A stretch of DNA of 64,000 nt from Methylorubrum rhodesianum (GCF_014199985.1 NZ_JACHOS010000003.1:84362-148361), one strand, 5' to 3'. Shown: positions 16,441 to 26,600, numbered from the stretch's first letter. Notes: generated from the letters alone by a model not told the origin. Program-made: numbers and translations.

Positions 16441-17016
16441 ATGGTCCTGTCGGAAGCGGAGGCCGTGGCGCGGCTGGAGGCGCTGCGTCGGCAGCGCGAC
16501 GTGATCGAGCGGCAGATCGCCGACCTCCTCCTCTACCTCGATCTCGGCCGCCGCCTCGGCGGTCCGGCCGCTCCCGCCTCGGCCGTGCCCGATGAGGGCG
16601 GGCGAGCGGAAGCGCCCGCCCCCGACCCCGATCCGCCGTCCACCCCGCCGCACACGCCGCAGCCGGCTCAGGCGCCGGCCGTTCCACCGGCTCCCCCTCC
16701 CGCCGAGCGCGAAAAACCGCCGGCTCCGGCCTTCGCCGCTCCGGCCGAAGGGGAGACGGGTCTTTCGGAGACGGTGCTCGCCCGCCGCTACGGCCGGGCG
16801 GTGATCGAGGCGGCGCTCGCCGTTCTGGAGGAGGCGGGCCGCCCGCTGCATGCCAGCGAGATCCTGGCGCGGATCACCGAGCGGGGGTTTTCCCTGCCGG
16901 GGCAGGATCCGGTGGCGGCGCTCAACACCCGGCTCTGGAAGCGCTCCGGCCCCGGCGGCCCGCTGAAGCGCCTGGGCGAGGCCGTCTACGCCCCGGCCGA
17001 TGCCGAGGAGGCATAA
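16441..17016 (+). CDS. HARE-HTH domain protein beside repA
   Basis: A 191-residue protein in three parts. Residues 1-38 form a coiled-coil helix (EAEAVARLEALRRQRDVIE). Residues about 40-105 are a Pro/Ala-rich linker. Residues about 115-187 form a winged-helix domain of the HARE-HTH type: YGRAVIEAALAVLEEAGRPL, HASEILARITERGF, DPVAALNTRLWKR, FDxxG-like end LGEAVYAPAD. HARE-HTH domains occur in RNA polymerase delta subunits and in proteins tied to restriction or DNA modification. A GGGAAG ribosome binding site precedes the ATG. Its position after repA and the palindrome cluster suggests a partner or regulator of that module; the function is otherwise unknown. Confidence 0.75.
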   Translation: MVLSEAEAVARLEALRRQRDVIERQIADLLLYLDLGRRLGGPAAPASAVPDEGGRAEAPAPDPDPPSTPPHTPQPAQAPAVPPAPPPAEREKPPAPAFAAPAEGETGLSETVLARRYGRAVIEAALAVLEEAGRPLHASEILARITERGFSLPGQDPVAALNTRLWKRSGPGGPLKRLGEAVYAPADAEEA

Positions 17017-17042
17017 GCTGCGGTCCCGTCCGCCGCTGGCTC

Positions 17043-17101
17043 GAAACACGAGGAGGCGGCCCGCGCCGAGCCGCCTGTGAACCCCGCCTCCCCCGTGTTT
17101 C
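17043..17101. terminator. Inverted repeat between convergent genes
   Basis: GAAACACG-AGGAGGCGG on the left pairs with CCGCCTCC-CCGTGTTTC on the right, enclosing a further GGCGGC/GCCGCC pair. It sits between the HARE-HTH gene and the convergent patatin gene and could terminate both. Confidence 0.55.
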
Positions 17102-17119
17102 GGCGGGACGGCCGCGCCG

Positions 17120-18427
17120 TCAGCGCGAGGCCGTGACGGAGCCGGTCGATTCCGTCACGTCGCGCCGCTCCCGGCCCAGGGCGGTCGCGGGCGGATGGGC
17201 CTGGACGAAGGCGCTGCCGTCGCGGGCCAGAGCTTCGCCGTGGGCGAACAGCGCCCGCATATAGGGCTGGTCGAAGGGCTTCTCCGAGGTCTTGGCGAAG
17301 CGCCCGTCGATGAGCGCGATCCGCAGGTCGAGGCCGGTGCGCGCCGCATAGGCCTTGGAGAGCGCGAGCGCCGCGCGGGTCTGCGCCTTGATCGCCGCCG
17401 ACATGGTGCGGCCGAGCACCGAGAGCGTGGTGCGCGAGGCCATCTGGAATTCCGGTTCGAGCCGGTTGTTGACGACGAGGTAGACCCGGTTCGTCGGCAG
17501 GCGCAGCCGCGCCTCGCCCTCCAGGGCGGCGGCCGGCGCGAGGTAGAACGGGGCCATCGCCCCGCCATCGTCGTGCAGCTCCGCGAAGGGCTTGGCCTTC
17601 GTGCCCGCCCCGTCCGCCGCTTCGGCGGGGATCGCCACCGGCGGGAACACGCCGGGCACCGCGGTCGAGGCGAGCACGATCGCGCGGAACAGGGCCAGCG
17701 CCCGCGGGTCGCCGGTCTCGGCGCCGCGCTTCGCGATCGCGCCCATGTCCCACACGACCGGCCGCTCGCTGTCGACCTGCGTCGTGACGATCAGCAGGCG
17801 GCGGCCCTTGGCGTGCTCGGCCGCCACGGCCTTGAGCAGGGCCGGCGTCACCGCGCGCCCGATCCGCTCCTTGAGCGGCCAAGTGTCGGTCAGCGAATCC
17901 GGCGTGCCGCCGAACTCGAACACGTCGGCGGCCGAGATCTCGGTGTAGTTCTGCTTGAGCGCCGCGTCGGCCGTCGCCCCGAGCGTCGGCGCCGCGAAGG
18001 CGAAGGGCGCGATCAGCGCGCCGGTCGAGACGCCGGTGACGACGCCGAATTCGGGACGGTCGCCGCGCTCCGACCAGCCGGACAGCAGGCCGGCGGCGAA
18101 GGCGCCGTTCTCGCCGCCGCCGGAGAGCACCAGCCAGGGATCGGCGGCGCGCGGCGCCCCGTCGATCAGGGCCTGGAACGCGCCGACGTCGTCGCCCGCG
18201 ATCCGCACCGAGGCCGGCAGGCCCTCGGGCCGCGCGGTCGCGGCCTGGGCGGCGGTGTAGTCCGGCCGCGCGTCGGCCGGCTTCTTCGTTCGCTCGCCCG
18301 CGAGCGCCCCCTGCGCGAAGGCCCCTTGCGCCAGGGTCAGCGCGACGAGGAGGCCGGTCAGGGGCCGGCCGATCCGCCGGCCGAAGGGGTGGATCTGCAG
18401 GGTCGGTTCGTTGAACAGTTTCGGCAT
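17120..18427 (-). CDS. Patatin-like phospholipase, exported
   Basis: A 435-residue protein starting MPKLFNEPTLQIHPFGRRIG with a signal peptide (LTGLLVALTLAQGAFAQGALA). The patatin catalytic core is present. The glycine-rich oxyanion loop is LVLSGGGENGAFAAGLL, the nucleophile serine is in GVSTGALIAPFAF (GxSxG), and the dyad aspartate is in ELHDDGGAMAPFYLAP. Family members hydrolyse acyl lipids; the substrate is unknown. The reading frame is open to 18898, but the ATG at 18427 puts the signal peptide at the N-terminus. Several bacterial patatins are secreted or periplasmic virulence or lipid-turnover factors. Confidence 0.88.
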   Translation of the reverse strand: MPKLFNEPTLQIHPFGRRIGRPLTGLLVALTLAQGAFAQGALAGERTKKPADARPDYTAAQAATARPEGLPASVRIAGDDVGAFQALIDGAPRAADPWLVLSGGGENGAFAAGLLSGWSERGDRPEFGVVTGVSTGALIAPFAFAAPTLGATADAALKQNYTEISAADVFEFGGTPDSLTDTWPLKERIGRAVTPALLKAVAAEHAKGRRLLIVTTQVDSERPVVWDMGAIAKRGAETGDPRALALFRAIVLASTAVPGVFPPVAIPAEAADGAGTKAKPFAELHDDGGAMAPFYLAPAAALEGEARLRLPTNRVYLVVNNRLEPEFQMASRTTLSVLGRTMSAAIKAQTRAALALSKAYAARTGLDLRIALIDGRFAKTSEKPFDQPYMRALFAHGEALARDGSAFVQAHPPATALGRERRDVTESTGSVTASR

Positions 18428-18951
18428 CGACGCACGTCTCCCGACGGTGTTCGACAGCCCGCCTCGGCCGGAAAACACGGGTCGTGGCGGTCCGTTCCGT
18501 CCTGCCGGCCCGGCGCCGAATGCTTCGCCGGGCAAGCTTTGCCGTTCTGCGCGTTCCGCGCTCACGCTGCGGAAGGCCCCGAACCTGTCTTGGCGGCCGG
18601 GCATCCGGCGCGAAGACGCGCGACGTCTTGATGAAAACGCCTGAACCTTCGCGGATCGTCTTCCAATTCGCTTGGGGGTGCAATCTGAACTTTCGGATCC
18701 TCCACCGAAGGATGCGCGGCATCCTATGTGCGCGGGCGCACGATCCGACCCGGCGGGAGCAGCGCGCGGACAGGTGAAGAGGGGGCGACCAAGGTCGGCT
18801 TTACGCCGGGGGGCGCCGTGCTCTAACGCCAGGAACATCGACGCCAGGGACAACCATCGACCCCGAGGACGGAGGCGGAGGGCGGACGCCGAGCCCATCG
18901 CCAGAAATCCTTCACCCAGAAATCCTTCATGAAGCCGGAGATCGAGAGCCG
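18428..18951. other. Divergent intergenic region, 524 bp
   Basis: Between the patatin gene and the malyl-CoA-lyase-like gene. No credible gene is seen. It holds the direct repeat at 18901-18929 and a looser repeat of ACGCCAGG(G/A)A near 18828-18860. Confidence 0.5.
18901..18929. repeat. 14-bp direct repeat upstream of malyl-CoA-lyase-like gene
   Basis: CCAGAAATCCTTCA occurs at 18901-18914 and again at 18916-18929, 15 bp apart, 22 bp before the start codon. It may be a slippage duplication or a binding site in the leader. Confidence 0.7.
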
Positions 18952-20001
18952 ATGAAACTGCCGCGCCGCTTCTTCCAGCCGCTCGCCGCCGGTGCGCCCG
19001 AGCCGTTCCGCGAACTGCCGATCAAGCTCGAGCGGATGATCCACTTCGTGCCGCCGCACAACGAGAAGGTCCGCGCCCGCGTGCCGGAACTCGCCAAGAC
19101 GGTCGACGTGGTGCTCGGCAACCTGGAGGACGCGGTGCCCGCCGACCAGAAGGAGGCGGCGCGCAAGGGCTTCGTCGAGATGGCCAAGGCCACCGATTTC
19201 GCGGCCTCCGGCACCGGCCTGTGGACCCGCATCAATGCCCTGAACTCGCCCTGGATCCTCGACGACCTGTTCACCCTCGTCGCCGAGGTGGGGGACAAGC
19301 TCGACGTGGTGATGGTGCCCAAGGTCGAGGGGCCCTGGGACATCCACTACATCGACCAGCTGCTGGCCCAGCTCGAGGCGCGCCACGGGGTCAAGAAGCC
19401 GATCCTCGTCCACGCCATCCTCGAGACGGCGGAGGGCGTGGCCAACGTCGATGCCATCGCCTGCGCCTCGCCGCGCATGCACGGCATGAGCCTCGGGCCC
19501 GCCGATCTCGCGGCGTCCCGCGGCATGAAGACCACCCGCGTCGGCGGCGGCCACCCGGATTACCGCGTCCTCTCCGACCCGAAGGGCGACGCCGAGCGCG
19601 CATCCGCCCAGCAGGATCTGTGGCACTACACCATCGCCCGGATGGTCGATGCCTGCATGGCCAACGGCATCAAGGCCTTCTACGGCCCGTTCGGCGACTT
19701 CTCGGACGCGGCGGCCTGCGAGGTACAGTTCCGCAACGCCTTCCTGATGGGCTGCGCCGGCGCCTGGACCCTGCATCCGAGCCAGGTGGCGCTGGCCAAG
19801 ACCGTGTTCGCGCCCGATCCGGCCGAGGTGAACTTCGCCTCCCGCATCGTCGAGGCGATGCCCGACGGCACCGGGGCGGTGATGATCGACGGCAAGATGC
19901 AGGACGACGCCACCTGGAAGCAGGCCAAGGTCATCGTCGATCTCGCCCGGCTGGTGGCCGAGAAGGACCCGGACCTGGCCAAGGTCTACAATCTGCCCTG
20001 A
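18952..20001 (+). CDS. HpcH/HpaI aldolase/citrate-lyase-beta family, malyl-CoA lyase-like
   Basis: A 349-residue CitE/Mcl-type TIM-barrel enzyme. Recognisable parts are [20 protein letters not shown] (metal and CoA region), [40 protein letters not shown], the [20 protein letters not shown] loop, [17 protein letters not shown] and the [16 protein letters not shown] motif. These match L-malyl-CoA/beta-methylmalyl-CoA lyases, central in the serine cycle and ethylmalonyl-CoA pathway of methylotrophs. It differs in its N-terminus from the well-known MclA, so it may be a second paralogue or a malyl-CoA thioesterase; sequence alone does not settle this. Confidence 0.8.
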   Translation: MKLPRRFFQPLAAGAPEPFRELPIKLERMIHFVPPHNEKVRARVPELAKTVDVVLGNLEDAVPADQKEAARKGFVEMAKATDFAASGTGLWTRINALNSPWILDDLFTLVAEVGDKLDVVMVPKVEGPWDIHYIDQLLAQLEARHGVKKPILVHAILETAEGVANVDAIACASPRMHGMSLGPADLAASRGMKTTRVGGGHPDYRVLSDPKGDAERASAQQDLWHYTIARMVDACMANGIKAFYGPFGDFSDAAACEVQFRNAFLMGCAGAWTLHPSQVALAKTVFAPDPAEVNFASRIVEAMPDGTGAVMIDGKMQDDATWKQAKVIVDLARLVAEKDPDLAKVYNLP

Positions 20002-20060
20002 TCGTCGCGGAAGGTGGCCTCGCGTTGGAACGGAAGGGGCGCGAGGCCTATCTATCGGTC

Positions 20061-20399
20061 ATGACCCAGACCAGCATGAGAACCGCCAAATTCGGCCTCG
20101 GGGCGGTGGTCCGGCACCGGATCTACCCGTTCCGCGGCGTCGTGTTCGACGTCGATCCGGAATTCGCCAACACCGAGGAATGGTGGCTCGCGATTCCGGA
20201 AGACGTGCGGCCGCGCAAGGACCAGCCCTTCTACCACCTGCTCGCCGAGAACGCGGACAGCGAGTACGTCGCCTACGTCTCGGAGCAGAACCTCGTGCCC
20301 GACACCTCCGGCGAGGCCCTGCGCCATGCCGGCATCAGCGAGGTGTTCGAGCGCAGCGCCGACGGCGCCTACCGCATGCGCATCGGCCACGCGAACTGA
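20061..20399 (+). CDS. hspQ: Heat shock protein HspQ
   Basis: A 112-residue protein with the HspQ/YccV pattern: KFGLGAVVRHRIYPFRGVVF, DVDPEFANTEEWW, FYHLLAENADSEYVAYVSEQ and NLVPD. In enterobacteria HspQ influences DnaA stability and Lon proteolysis (family knowledge). The ATG at 20061 gives the usual length with a short hydrophilic extension. It follows the malyl-CoA-lyase-like gene by 59 bp on the same strand. Confidence 0.9.
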   Translation: MTQTSMRTAKFGLGAVVRHRIYPFRGVVFDVDPEFANTEEWWLAIPEDVRPRKDQPFYHLLAENADSEYVAYVSEQNLVPDTSGEALRHAGISEVFERSADGAYRMRIGHAN

Positions 20400-20528
20400 C
20401 CGCGCGCGGATCGGCCCGGACATCGGATCGAGGCCCGGGTACATCGCATTCGCGCCGCGGAACGCTTTGTTCAACCGTGGTTGCTATCGGATAGGGCAAC
20501 GTCACCGTTGCCCGGATGTCTGATCGCG

Positions 20529-21797
20529 ATGGACGTGGTCACCATGCTGTTCATGAGCCTCGTGGCGGCCGCCGCCGCCGCGGGCTTCCTGGCGTTCGAG
20601 TGGTGGACCCTGCGCAACCGGGTGCTGCTGTTCTGGAGCGCCGGCTTCGCCGTGATCGTCCTCGGCAGCTCGCTGTCGCTGCTGCGCGCCACCTCCTTCC
20701 TCGTCGGGGTCTGGTTCGCCAACGGCCTGCTCGTCGTGGCCCATCTCCTGTTCCTGTTCGGTGTCGCCCGTTTCACCCGGCGCCGGGTCGCGCCGCTCTG
20801 GTGGGGCCTGCTGCTGCCCTGGGCCGGGCTCCTGCTCCTGCCTGAGGGAATCGATCCCACCCCGGTCTTCGCGGTCACGAACTCCGCCCTGGTCGCCCTG
20901 GTCGCGCTGAGGGCCGCCCACGGCCTGCTCTCGCGCGCGGGGCCCTCCTTCGCGGAGCGGACCGCGGCCTCGGACGGCCTCGGCTTCGTCCTGGCCATCC
21001 ACGGCGCCTTCTACGCCGCCAAGGCGCTGCTGGTGCCGCTGCCCGGCGCCTTCGTCAGCATCGTCGGCTTCAAGGGCGTGCTGATCCAGGTCTCGCTGGT
21101 GGAGGGCATCGTCGTCGAGGTGCTGCTCGCCCTGATCATGGCCGCCGCCGTGCGCCGCCGCCGCGAGGAGGCGATGGCCGCCTTGGCCGAGCGCGACGCC
21201 CTCACCGGCCTCTACAATCGCCGCGCCTTCGAGAGCCGGGCGAATGCGGCCCTCGGCGCGATGGCCGCGCGACGCCGGCCGGGGGCGCTGCTGCTGCTCG
21301 ACATCGACCGCTTCAAGACGGTCAACGACAACTTCGGCCATGCCGCCGGCGACCGTCTCCTCGTGGGGCTCGCGGAGGGGCTCGCGGCGGTGCTGGCCGA
21401 AGCGTCCGAACCCGAGCTGGTGCGGGAGGCGATCCCGGCACGGCTCGGCGGCGACGAATTCGTGATCCTGGTGCCGGGGTTGGACGAGGCGGCGGTTCGC
21501 GACCTCGGCGCGGCGATCGGCGCGCGCATGGCCCGCGCGAGCCGCCGGGATCTGCCGGCCGGCGCCACGGTCAGCATCGGCGCCGCCCTGTTCACCGGCG
21601 GTTCGGCCAGACTTGACACATCCCTCGAGGCCCTGACGGCCTTGGCGGACGCGGCGCTCTACGAGGCGAAGCGTCAGGGCCGCGACCGGCTGCACGTCCG
21701 CCGCCTGATGCAGCCCGTCCCGGAGCGTGGCTCCGGGAAGCGCCAGCCGAACACGGTGCCGTCTCCGCTCTCCTCTGAGAAGGGTTGCTGCGCCTGA
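20529..21797 (+). CDS. Membrane-bound diguanylate cyclase (GGDEF)
   Basis: A 422-residue protein. Residues 1-210 hold about seven hydrophobic helices, starting MDVVTMLFMSLVAAAAAAGF. The GGDEF domain (about 225-395) begins ERDALTGLYNRRAFE, continues LLLDIDRFKTVNDNFGHAAG and has an intact active site RLGGDEFVIL. It therefore probably makes cyclic di-GMP. An RxxD inhibitory site is not evident at the usual place. The TTG at 20481 would add 16 residues; the ATG at 20529 is preferred because the first helix follows at once. With the HD-GYP protein at 27 kb the window has one putative maker and one putative degrader of c-di-GMP. Confidence 0.9.
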   Translation: MDVVTMLFMSLVAAAAAAGFLAFEWWTLRNRVLLFWSAGFAVIVLGSSLSLLRATSFLVGVWFANGLLVVAHLLFLFGVARFTRRRVAPLWWGLLLPWAGLLLLPEGIDPTPVFAVTNSALVALVALRAAHGLLSRAGPSFAERTAASDGLGFVLAIHGAFYAAKALLVPLPGAFVSIVGFKGVLIQVSLVEGIVVEVLLALIMAAAVRRRREEAMAALAERDALTGLYNRRAFESRANAALGAMAARRRPGALLLLDIDRFKTVNDNFGHAAGDRLLVGLAEGLAAVLAEASEPELVREAIPARLGGDEFVILVPGLDEAAVRDLGAAIGARMARASRRDLPAGATVSIGAALFTGGSARLDTSLEALTALADAALYEAKRQGRDRLHVRRLMQPVPERGSGKRQPNTVPSPLSSEKGCCA

Positions 21798-21853
21798 GGC
21801 GCCCAGGCCCGATCCGAGGTTCGATCGAGGTTTGGTCGAGGCCCCACGACGAA

Positions 21854-21878
21854 GGGGCGCCCGCATGGCGGACGCCCC
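21854..21878. terminator. Hairpin after the GGDEF gene
   Basis: GGGGCGCCCGC and GCGGACGCCCC pair with one mismatch around a 3-base loop, about 60 bp past the GGDEF stop. No T-run. Confidence 0.4.
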
Positions 21879-21944
21879 CGTCGATCGATCCGTCGATTGT
21901 GGGTTGAGGCCGGACCGATCTCGGTCGGCCTCAGGAGATCAGGC

Positions 21945-22127
21945 TCAAGAGATCAGGTCGAGCTTGGCCGTCTCGAAGCCCGCCGCCCGCAGGGTGTCGG
22001 GCAAGGCGGAATAATCGGGATAGCCGGCCTCGCGGGCCATCGCGTCGAGGGCGGTGTGCTCGTCGTCGGCGCTGCCGGTCCAGAGGATCGCGCCGCTCGT
22101 CTTCTGCCGGATCTGGAAGATGCTCAT
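21945..22127 (-). CDS. Small hypothetical protein
   Basis: A 60-residue protein, MSIFQIRQKTSGAILWTGSA, then DDEHTALDAMAREAGYPDYS and ALPDTLRAAGFETAKLDLIS. The composition looks natural, with a short beta strand pair followed by a helix. No family is named. It stands alone between the GGDEF gene and the efflux operon. Confidence 0.6.
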   Translation of the reverse strand: MSIFQIRQKTSGAILWTGSADDEHTALDAMAREAGYPDYSALPDTLRAAGFETAKLDLIS

Positions 22128-22408
22128 AGAAGCCGTCCGTCGTCGGGTATCTCTCGATCAGACAACCCGGCGAATCCGACACGGTTGCACCGAGGATTGG
22201 TTTCGGGGCGGCTCCTCCGCACGGCGACTGGCGAGAACGCTGTTCCGGTGATGCGGGATCGCGCCCCGAGCATTATGTTGCCCCTATGCAACGCGTCCGG
22301 CCGGCCTCCCTGCGAACCGAGGCGGTGGGACGACCGCGCCACGAAATCGCCGGCTGCCTTCCCGATGCAGGCTGCGGCGCATCGGCGCGCCCCGTGAGGC
22401 GATTCGCA

Positions 22409-23632
22409 ATGCCGGCCCGTCTGTCCCTTCGTCCCGCCGCGCTCTGCCTCGCGACCCTCCTCGTCGCTCCTCTCGCCGCGGTGCCGCTCCGCGCCGCCGA
22501 GGAACCGCCGGCGGCCGGCCTTCCCGATCCCGCCGCGCTCCTGCCGGCGGTGAGCGTGGTCCCGGCCGAGCGCCGCGAGATCGTCGAGCGGGCGGTGGTG
22601 ACCGGGACGCTGGTCCCGCGCGACGAGATCCTCGTCGCCCCCGAGATCGAGGGCCTGCGCATCGTCGCCCTGCTGGTCGAGGAAGGCGACCGGGTCGAGC
22701 GCGGCGCGGTGCTGGCGCGCCTCTCCCTGGAGATGATCGAGACGCAGGAGGCGGCCAACCTCGCCGCCACCGCGAAGGCCGAGGCCGCCATCGTCCAGGC
22801 GAGGAGCCAGATCGTCCAGGCGCAGGCCGTCCAGACCGAGGCGCGGCAGGCCCTGGAGCGGGCGCAGGCCCTGGTGAAGACCGGCAACGCCACCGCCGTC
22901 ACCCTGGAGCAGCGGGTCTCGGCGGCGCAGGCCGCGGCCGGCCGCCTCGACGCTGCGAAGGCCGGGCTGGCGCTCGCCGAGGCGGATCTGGCCGCGGCGC
23001 GGGCGCAGGCGCGCGAGATCGGCCTGCGCCGGGCCCGCACCGAGATCCGGGCGCCGGAGGCCGGCATCGTCAGCCGCCGCACGGCGCGGGTCGGCGCCAC
23101 CGCGACCGCCGTCGGCGAGCCGCTGTTCCGCCTGATCGCCCGCGGCGAGATCGAGCTGGAGGGCGAGGTGCCTGAATTCGCCCTGCCGCAGCTGAAGCCC
23201 GGCGCCCCGGCCCGCCTCGAATGGGAGGATGGGCGCGTGACGCAGGGCGCCGTGCGCCGGGTCTATCCGGAGGTCGACCGGGCGACCCGGCTCGGCCGGG
23301 TCCGCATCCGCCTGGATGCCGACCCGGCGCTGCATATCGGCGCCTTCGCCCGCGGCCGGGTTGAGGTCGCCCGGCGCGAGGGCGTGGCGGTGCCGCTCGC
23401 CGCCGTGCTCTACGCCGCCGACGGCTCGGCCAGCGTGCTCGCCGTCTCGGATGGCCGCGTCTCTGCCCGGAACGTCGAGACCGGCCTCTCGGCCGAAGGC
23501 TTTACGGAGCTGCGCACCGGCCTCGCGGCGGGCGAGGCGGTGGTGGCCCGCGCCGGCTCGTTCCTGCGCGACGGCGACCGGGTGCGGCCGGTCCTCTCCG
23601 GCGCGGCTCAGGCCGCCGCCGGGCTGCGCTGA
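22409..23632 (+). CDS. RND efflux periplasmic adaptor subunit
   Basis: A 407-residue membrane fusion protein of the HlyD/AcrA family. It has a signal peptide (residues about 8-32, ending PLRAAEE), a biotinyl-lipoyl-like segment VVTGTLVPRDEILVAPEIEG, a long alpha-hairpin coiled coil (about 115-210, rich in Ala/Gln/Glu), then RTEIRAPEAGIVSRR closing the lipoyl domain, and a beta-barrel region with ALPQLKPGAPARLEW. It links the inner-membrane pump encoded 23 bp downstream to an outer-membrane channel, which is not encoded here. The ATG at 22409 gives a normal signal peptide; an upstream in-frame start at 22286 does not. Confidence 0.9.
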   Translation: MPARLSLRPAALCLATLLVAPLAAVPLRAAEEPPAAGLPDPAALLPAVSVVPAERREIVERAVVTGTLVPRDEILVAPEIEGLRIVALLVEEGDRVERGAVLARLSLEMIETQEAANLAATAKAEAAIVQARSQIVQAQAVQTEARQALERAQALVKTGNATAVTLEQRVSAAQAAAGRLDAAKAGLALAEADLAAARAQAREIGLRRARTEIRAPEAGIVSRRTARVGATATAVGEPLFRLIARGEIELEGEVPEFALPQLKPGAPARLEWEDGRVTQGAVRRVYPEVDRATRLGRVRIRLDADPALHIGAFARGRVEVARREGVAVPLAAVLYAADGSASVLAVSDGRVSARNVETGLSAEGFTELRTGLAAGEAVVARAGSFLRDGDRVRPVLSGAAQAAAGLR

Positions 23633-23655
23633 GGATCGCGCCAGAGGAGATTGCC

Positions 23656-26600
23656 ATGCGCCTCAACGTCTCGGCCTGGGCGATCCGCAAGCCGATCCCC
23701 TCGCTCGTGCTGTTCCTCGTGCTGATGGTGCTCGGCCTCGTCAGCTTCCGCGCCCTGCCGATCACCCGGTTTCCCAACATCGACATTCCGATCGTCTCGG
23801 TGACGATCACGCAGTCGGGGGCCGCCCCCGCCGAGTTGCAGACCCAGGTCACGAAGTGGGTCGAGGATTCGGTGGCCGGGGTGAAGGGGGTCAAGCACAT
23901 CCTCTCGACCATCTCGGAAGGCTCATCGATCACGACGATCGAGTTCCGCCTGGAGGTGAACCAGGACCGCGCCGTCAACGACGTGAAGGATGCGATCTCG
24001 AAGATCCGCATCAACCTGCCGCGCACCATCGACGAGCCGATCATCAGCCGCGTCGAGATCGCCGGACTGCCGATCATGATCTACGGCGCCTCCGCCCCGG
24101 CCATGGCGCCGGAGGATCTGTCGTGGTTCGTCGACGACGTGGTGGCCCGCCAGCTCCAGGGGGTGAAGGGGGTGGGCGGCGTCGAGCGGCTGGGCGGCGT
24201 CGCCCGCGAGATCCGGGTCACCCTGAAACCCGCTCGGCTGCTCGCCCTCGGCATCACCGCGGCCGACGTGAACCGGCAGTTACGCCTCACCTCCGCCGAC
24301 ATGGCGGGCGGGCGCGGCGAACTCGCCGGGGGCGAGCAGTCGATCCGTACGCTGGGCGCCTCGGCCAGCCTGGAGACGCTGGGGGCCACCTCCATCGTCG
24401 TGCCCGGCGGGCGCAAGGTGCGCCTCGACGAACTCGCCACGCTCATGGACGCGGCCGAGGAGCCGCGCACCTTCGCCCGCTTCAACGGCGAGCCGGTGGT
24501 GGGCTTCGCCATCTCCCGGGCGATGGGGGCGAGCGATGCCGAGGTCGCGACCGCCGTGGCCCGGCGCATCGAGACGCTGCACGCCGAGAATCCGGGGGTG
24601 CGCTTCGACCTGATCGACACCAGCGTCGTCAACACCATCGGCAACTACCACTCGGCGATGATGGGCCTGCTCGAGGGCGCCGCCCTCGCCGTGATCGTGG
24701 TGTTCCTGTTCCTGCGGGACTGGCGCGCCACCCTGATCGCGGCGGTCGCCCTGCCGCTCTCGGTGCTGCCGACCTTCTGGGTGATGAGCGCGCTCGGCTT
24801 CTCCCTCAACGCCGTCAGCCTGCTGGCCATCACCCTGGTGACGGGCATCCTCGTCGACGATGCCATCGTCGAGATCGAGAACATCGTCCGCCACATGCGG
24901 ATGGGCAAATCCGCCTACCGCGCCGCGCTCGAGGCCGCCGACGAGATCGGGCTCGCGGTGATCGCCATCACCGCAACCATCATCGCGATCTTCGCCCCCG
25001 TCTCCTTCATGCCCGGCATCGCCGGTCAGTACTTCAAGCAGTTCGGGCTCACCATCGCGGCCGCCGTCTTCGTGTCGCTGCTGGTGGCCCGCCTGATCAC
25101 GCCGCTGCTCGCCGCCTACTTCCTGCGCGATCACGGTCCGGACCACGCGCGCGAGGGCCCCGTGATGCGCGCCTATACCCGCCTCGTGGCGTGGTCGGTG
25201 CGCCACAAATACCTGACGCTGATCCTGGGGCTGGCCTGCTTTGCCGGCTCGATCGCCTCGACCCGACTCCTGCCCGCGGGCTTCATCCCGGCCGAGGACG
25301 CCGCCCGCACGATGTTCGTAGTCGAATTGCCCCCCGGCGCCCGGCTCGACGACACGAGCCGCGTCTCCGACCGCATCGTCGAGACGCTCCGCGCGATGCC
25401 CGAGGTCAGAAGCGTCTTCGTCGATGGGGGGCGCCAGCTGCCCGGCAAGAAGGAGGTGCGGCTCGCCAGCCTCACCGTCAACCTCGTGCCGAAGAGCGAG
25501 CGGGCGCTGACCCAGAAGCAGGTCGATCACAAGATCTCGCGCGTCCTGAGGCAGGTGCCCGACATCCGGTTCTGGTCGCTGCAGGAGGGCGGGCAGCGGG
25601 AATTCGCGCTGATCGTGTCGGGGCCCGACAAGGCCGTAGTCGCGGACGTCGCCGCCCGGCTCCAGCGCGAGGCAGCGGGCGTGCCCCACCTCGTCAACGT
25701 GATGTCGACGGCGCCCCTCGACCGCACCGAGCTCCGCATCACCCCCAAGGCCGGCGTGGCCGCCGATCTCGGCGTCTCGACCGACGTCATCGCCGAGACG
25801 GTACGCGTCGGCACCATCGGCGACATCGCGGCCAACCTCGCCAAGTTCAACGCGAAGGACCGCCAGATCCCGATCCGGGTGATGCTGCCCGAACGCTTGC
25901 GCGGACAACTTCCCGAGCTGGCCAGCCTGAAGGTGCCGGTGAAGACGGGCGCGGCGGTGCCGCTCACCACCGTCGCCGACCTGACGCTGGGGCGCGGCCC
26001 GACCGCCATCGAGCGCTACGACCGCACCGTGCGCGTCGCCGTCGAGGGCGACCTCCAGGGCTCGGACGCCCTTGGCTCGATCATCGAGCAGGTGATGGCA
26101 TTGCCCGCCGCGACCCATCTGCCGGAGGGCGTGACCATCCGCCAGACGGGTGATGCCGAGATCATGAGCGAGGTGTTCGAGGGCTTCGCGCTCGCCATGG
26201 GTGCCGGGCTGATGATGGTGTTCGGCGTCCTTGTGCTGCTGTTCGGCAACTTCCTCCAGCCGCTCACCATCCTGTTCTCGCTGCCGCTCTCCATCGGCGG
26301 AGCGATCCTCGGCCTGCTCGTGTTCCAGATGCCGATCTCGATGCCGGTGGTCATCGGCATCCTGATGCTGATGGGGGTGGTGACCAAGAACGCGATCATG
26401 CTGGTCGACTTCGCCATCGAGGAGACCGCCCGCGGCGTGGATCGCGTCACGGCCATCGTCGATGCCGGGCGCAAGCGGGCCCGGCCCATCGTCATGACCA
26501 CCATCGCCATGGCCGCCGGCATGGTGCCCTCGGCGATGGCGCTCGGCATCGGCGGCGAGTTCCGTGCGCCGATGGCGGTGGCGGTGATCGGCGGGCTGAT

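Noticed and set aside
17120..18898. Longer patatin reading frame starting near 18898
   Set aside because: The ATG at 18427 places a normal signal peptide at the N-terminus; the upstream part is Arg/Ser-rich and non-conserved in look.
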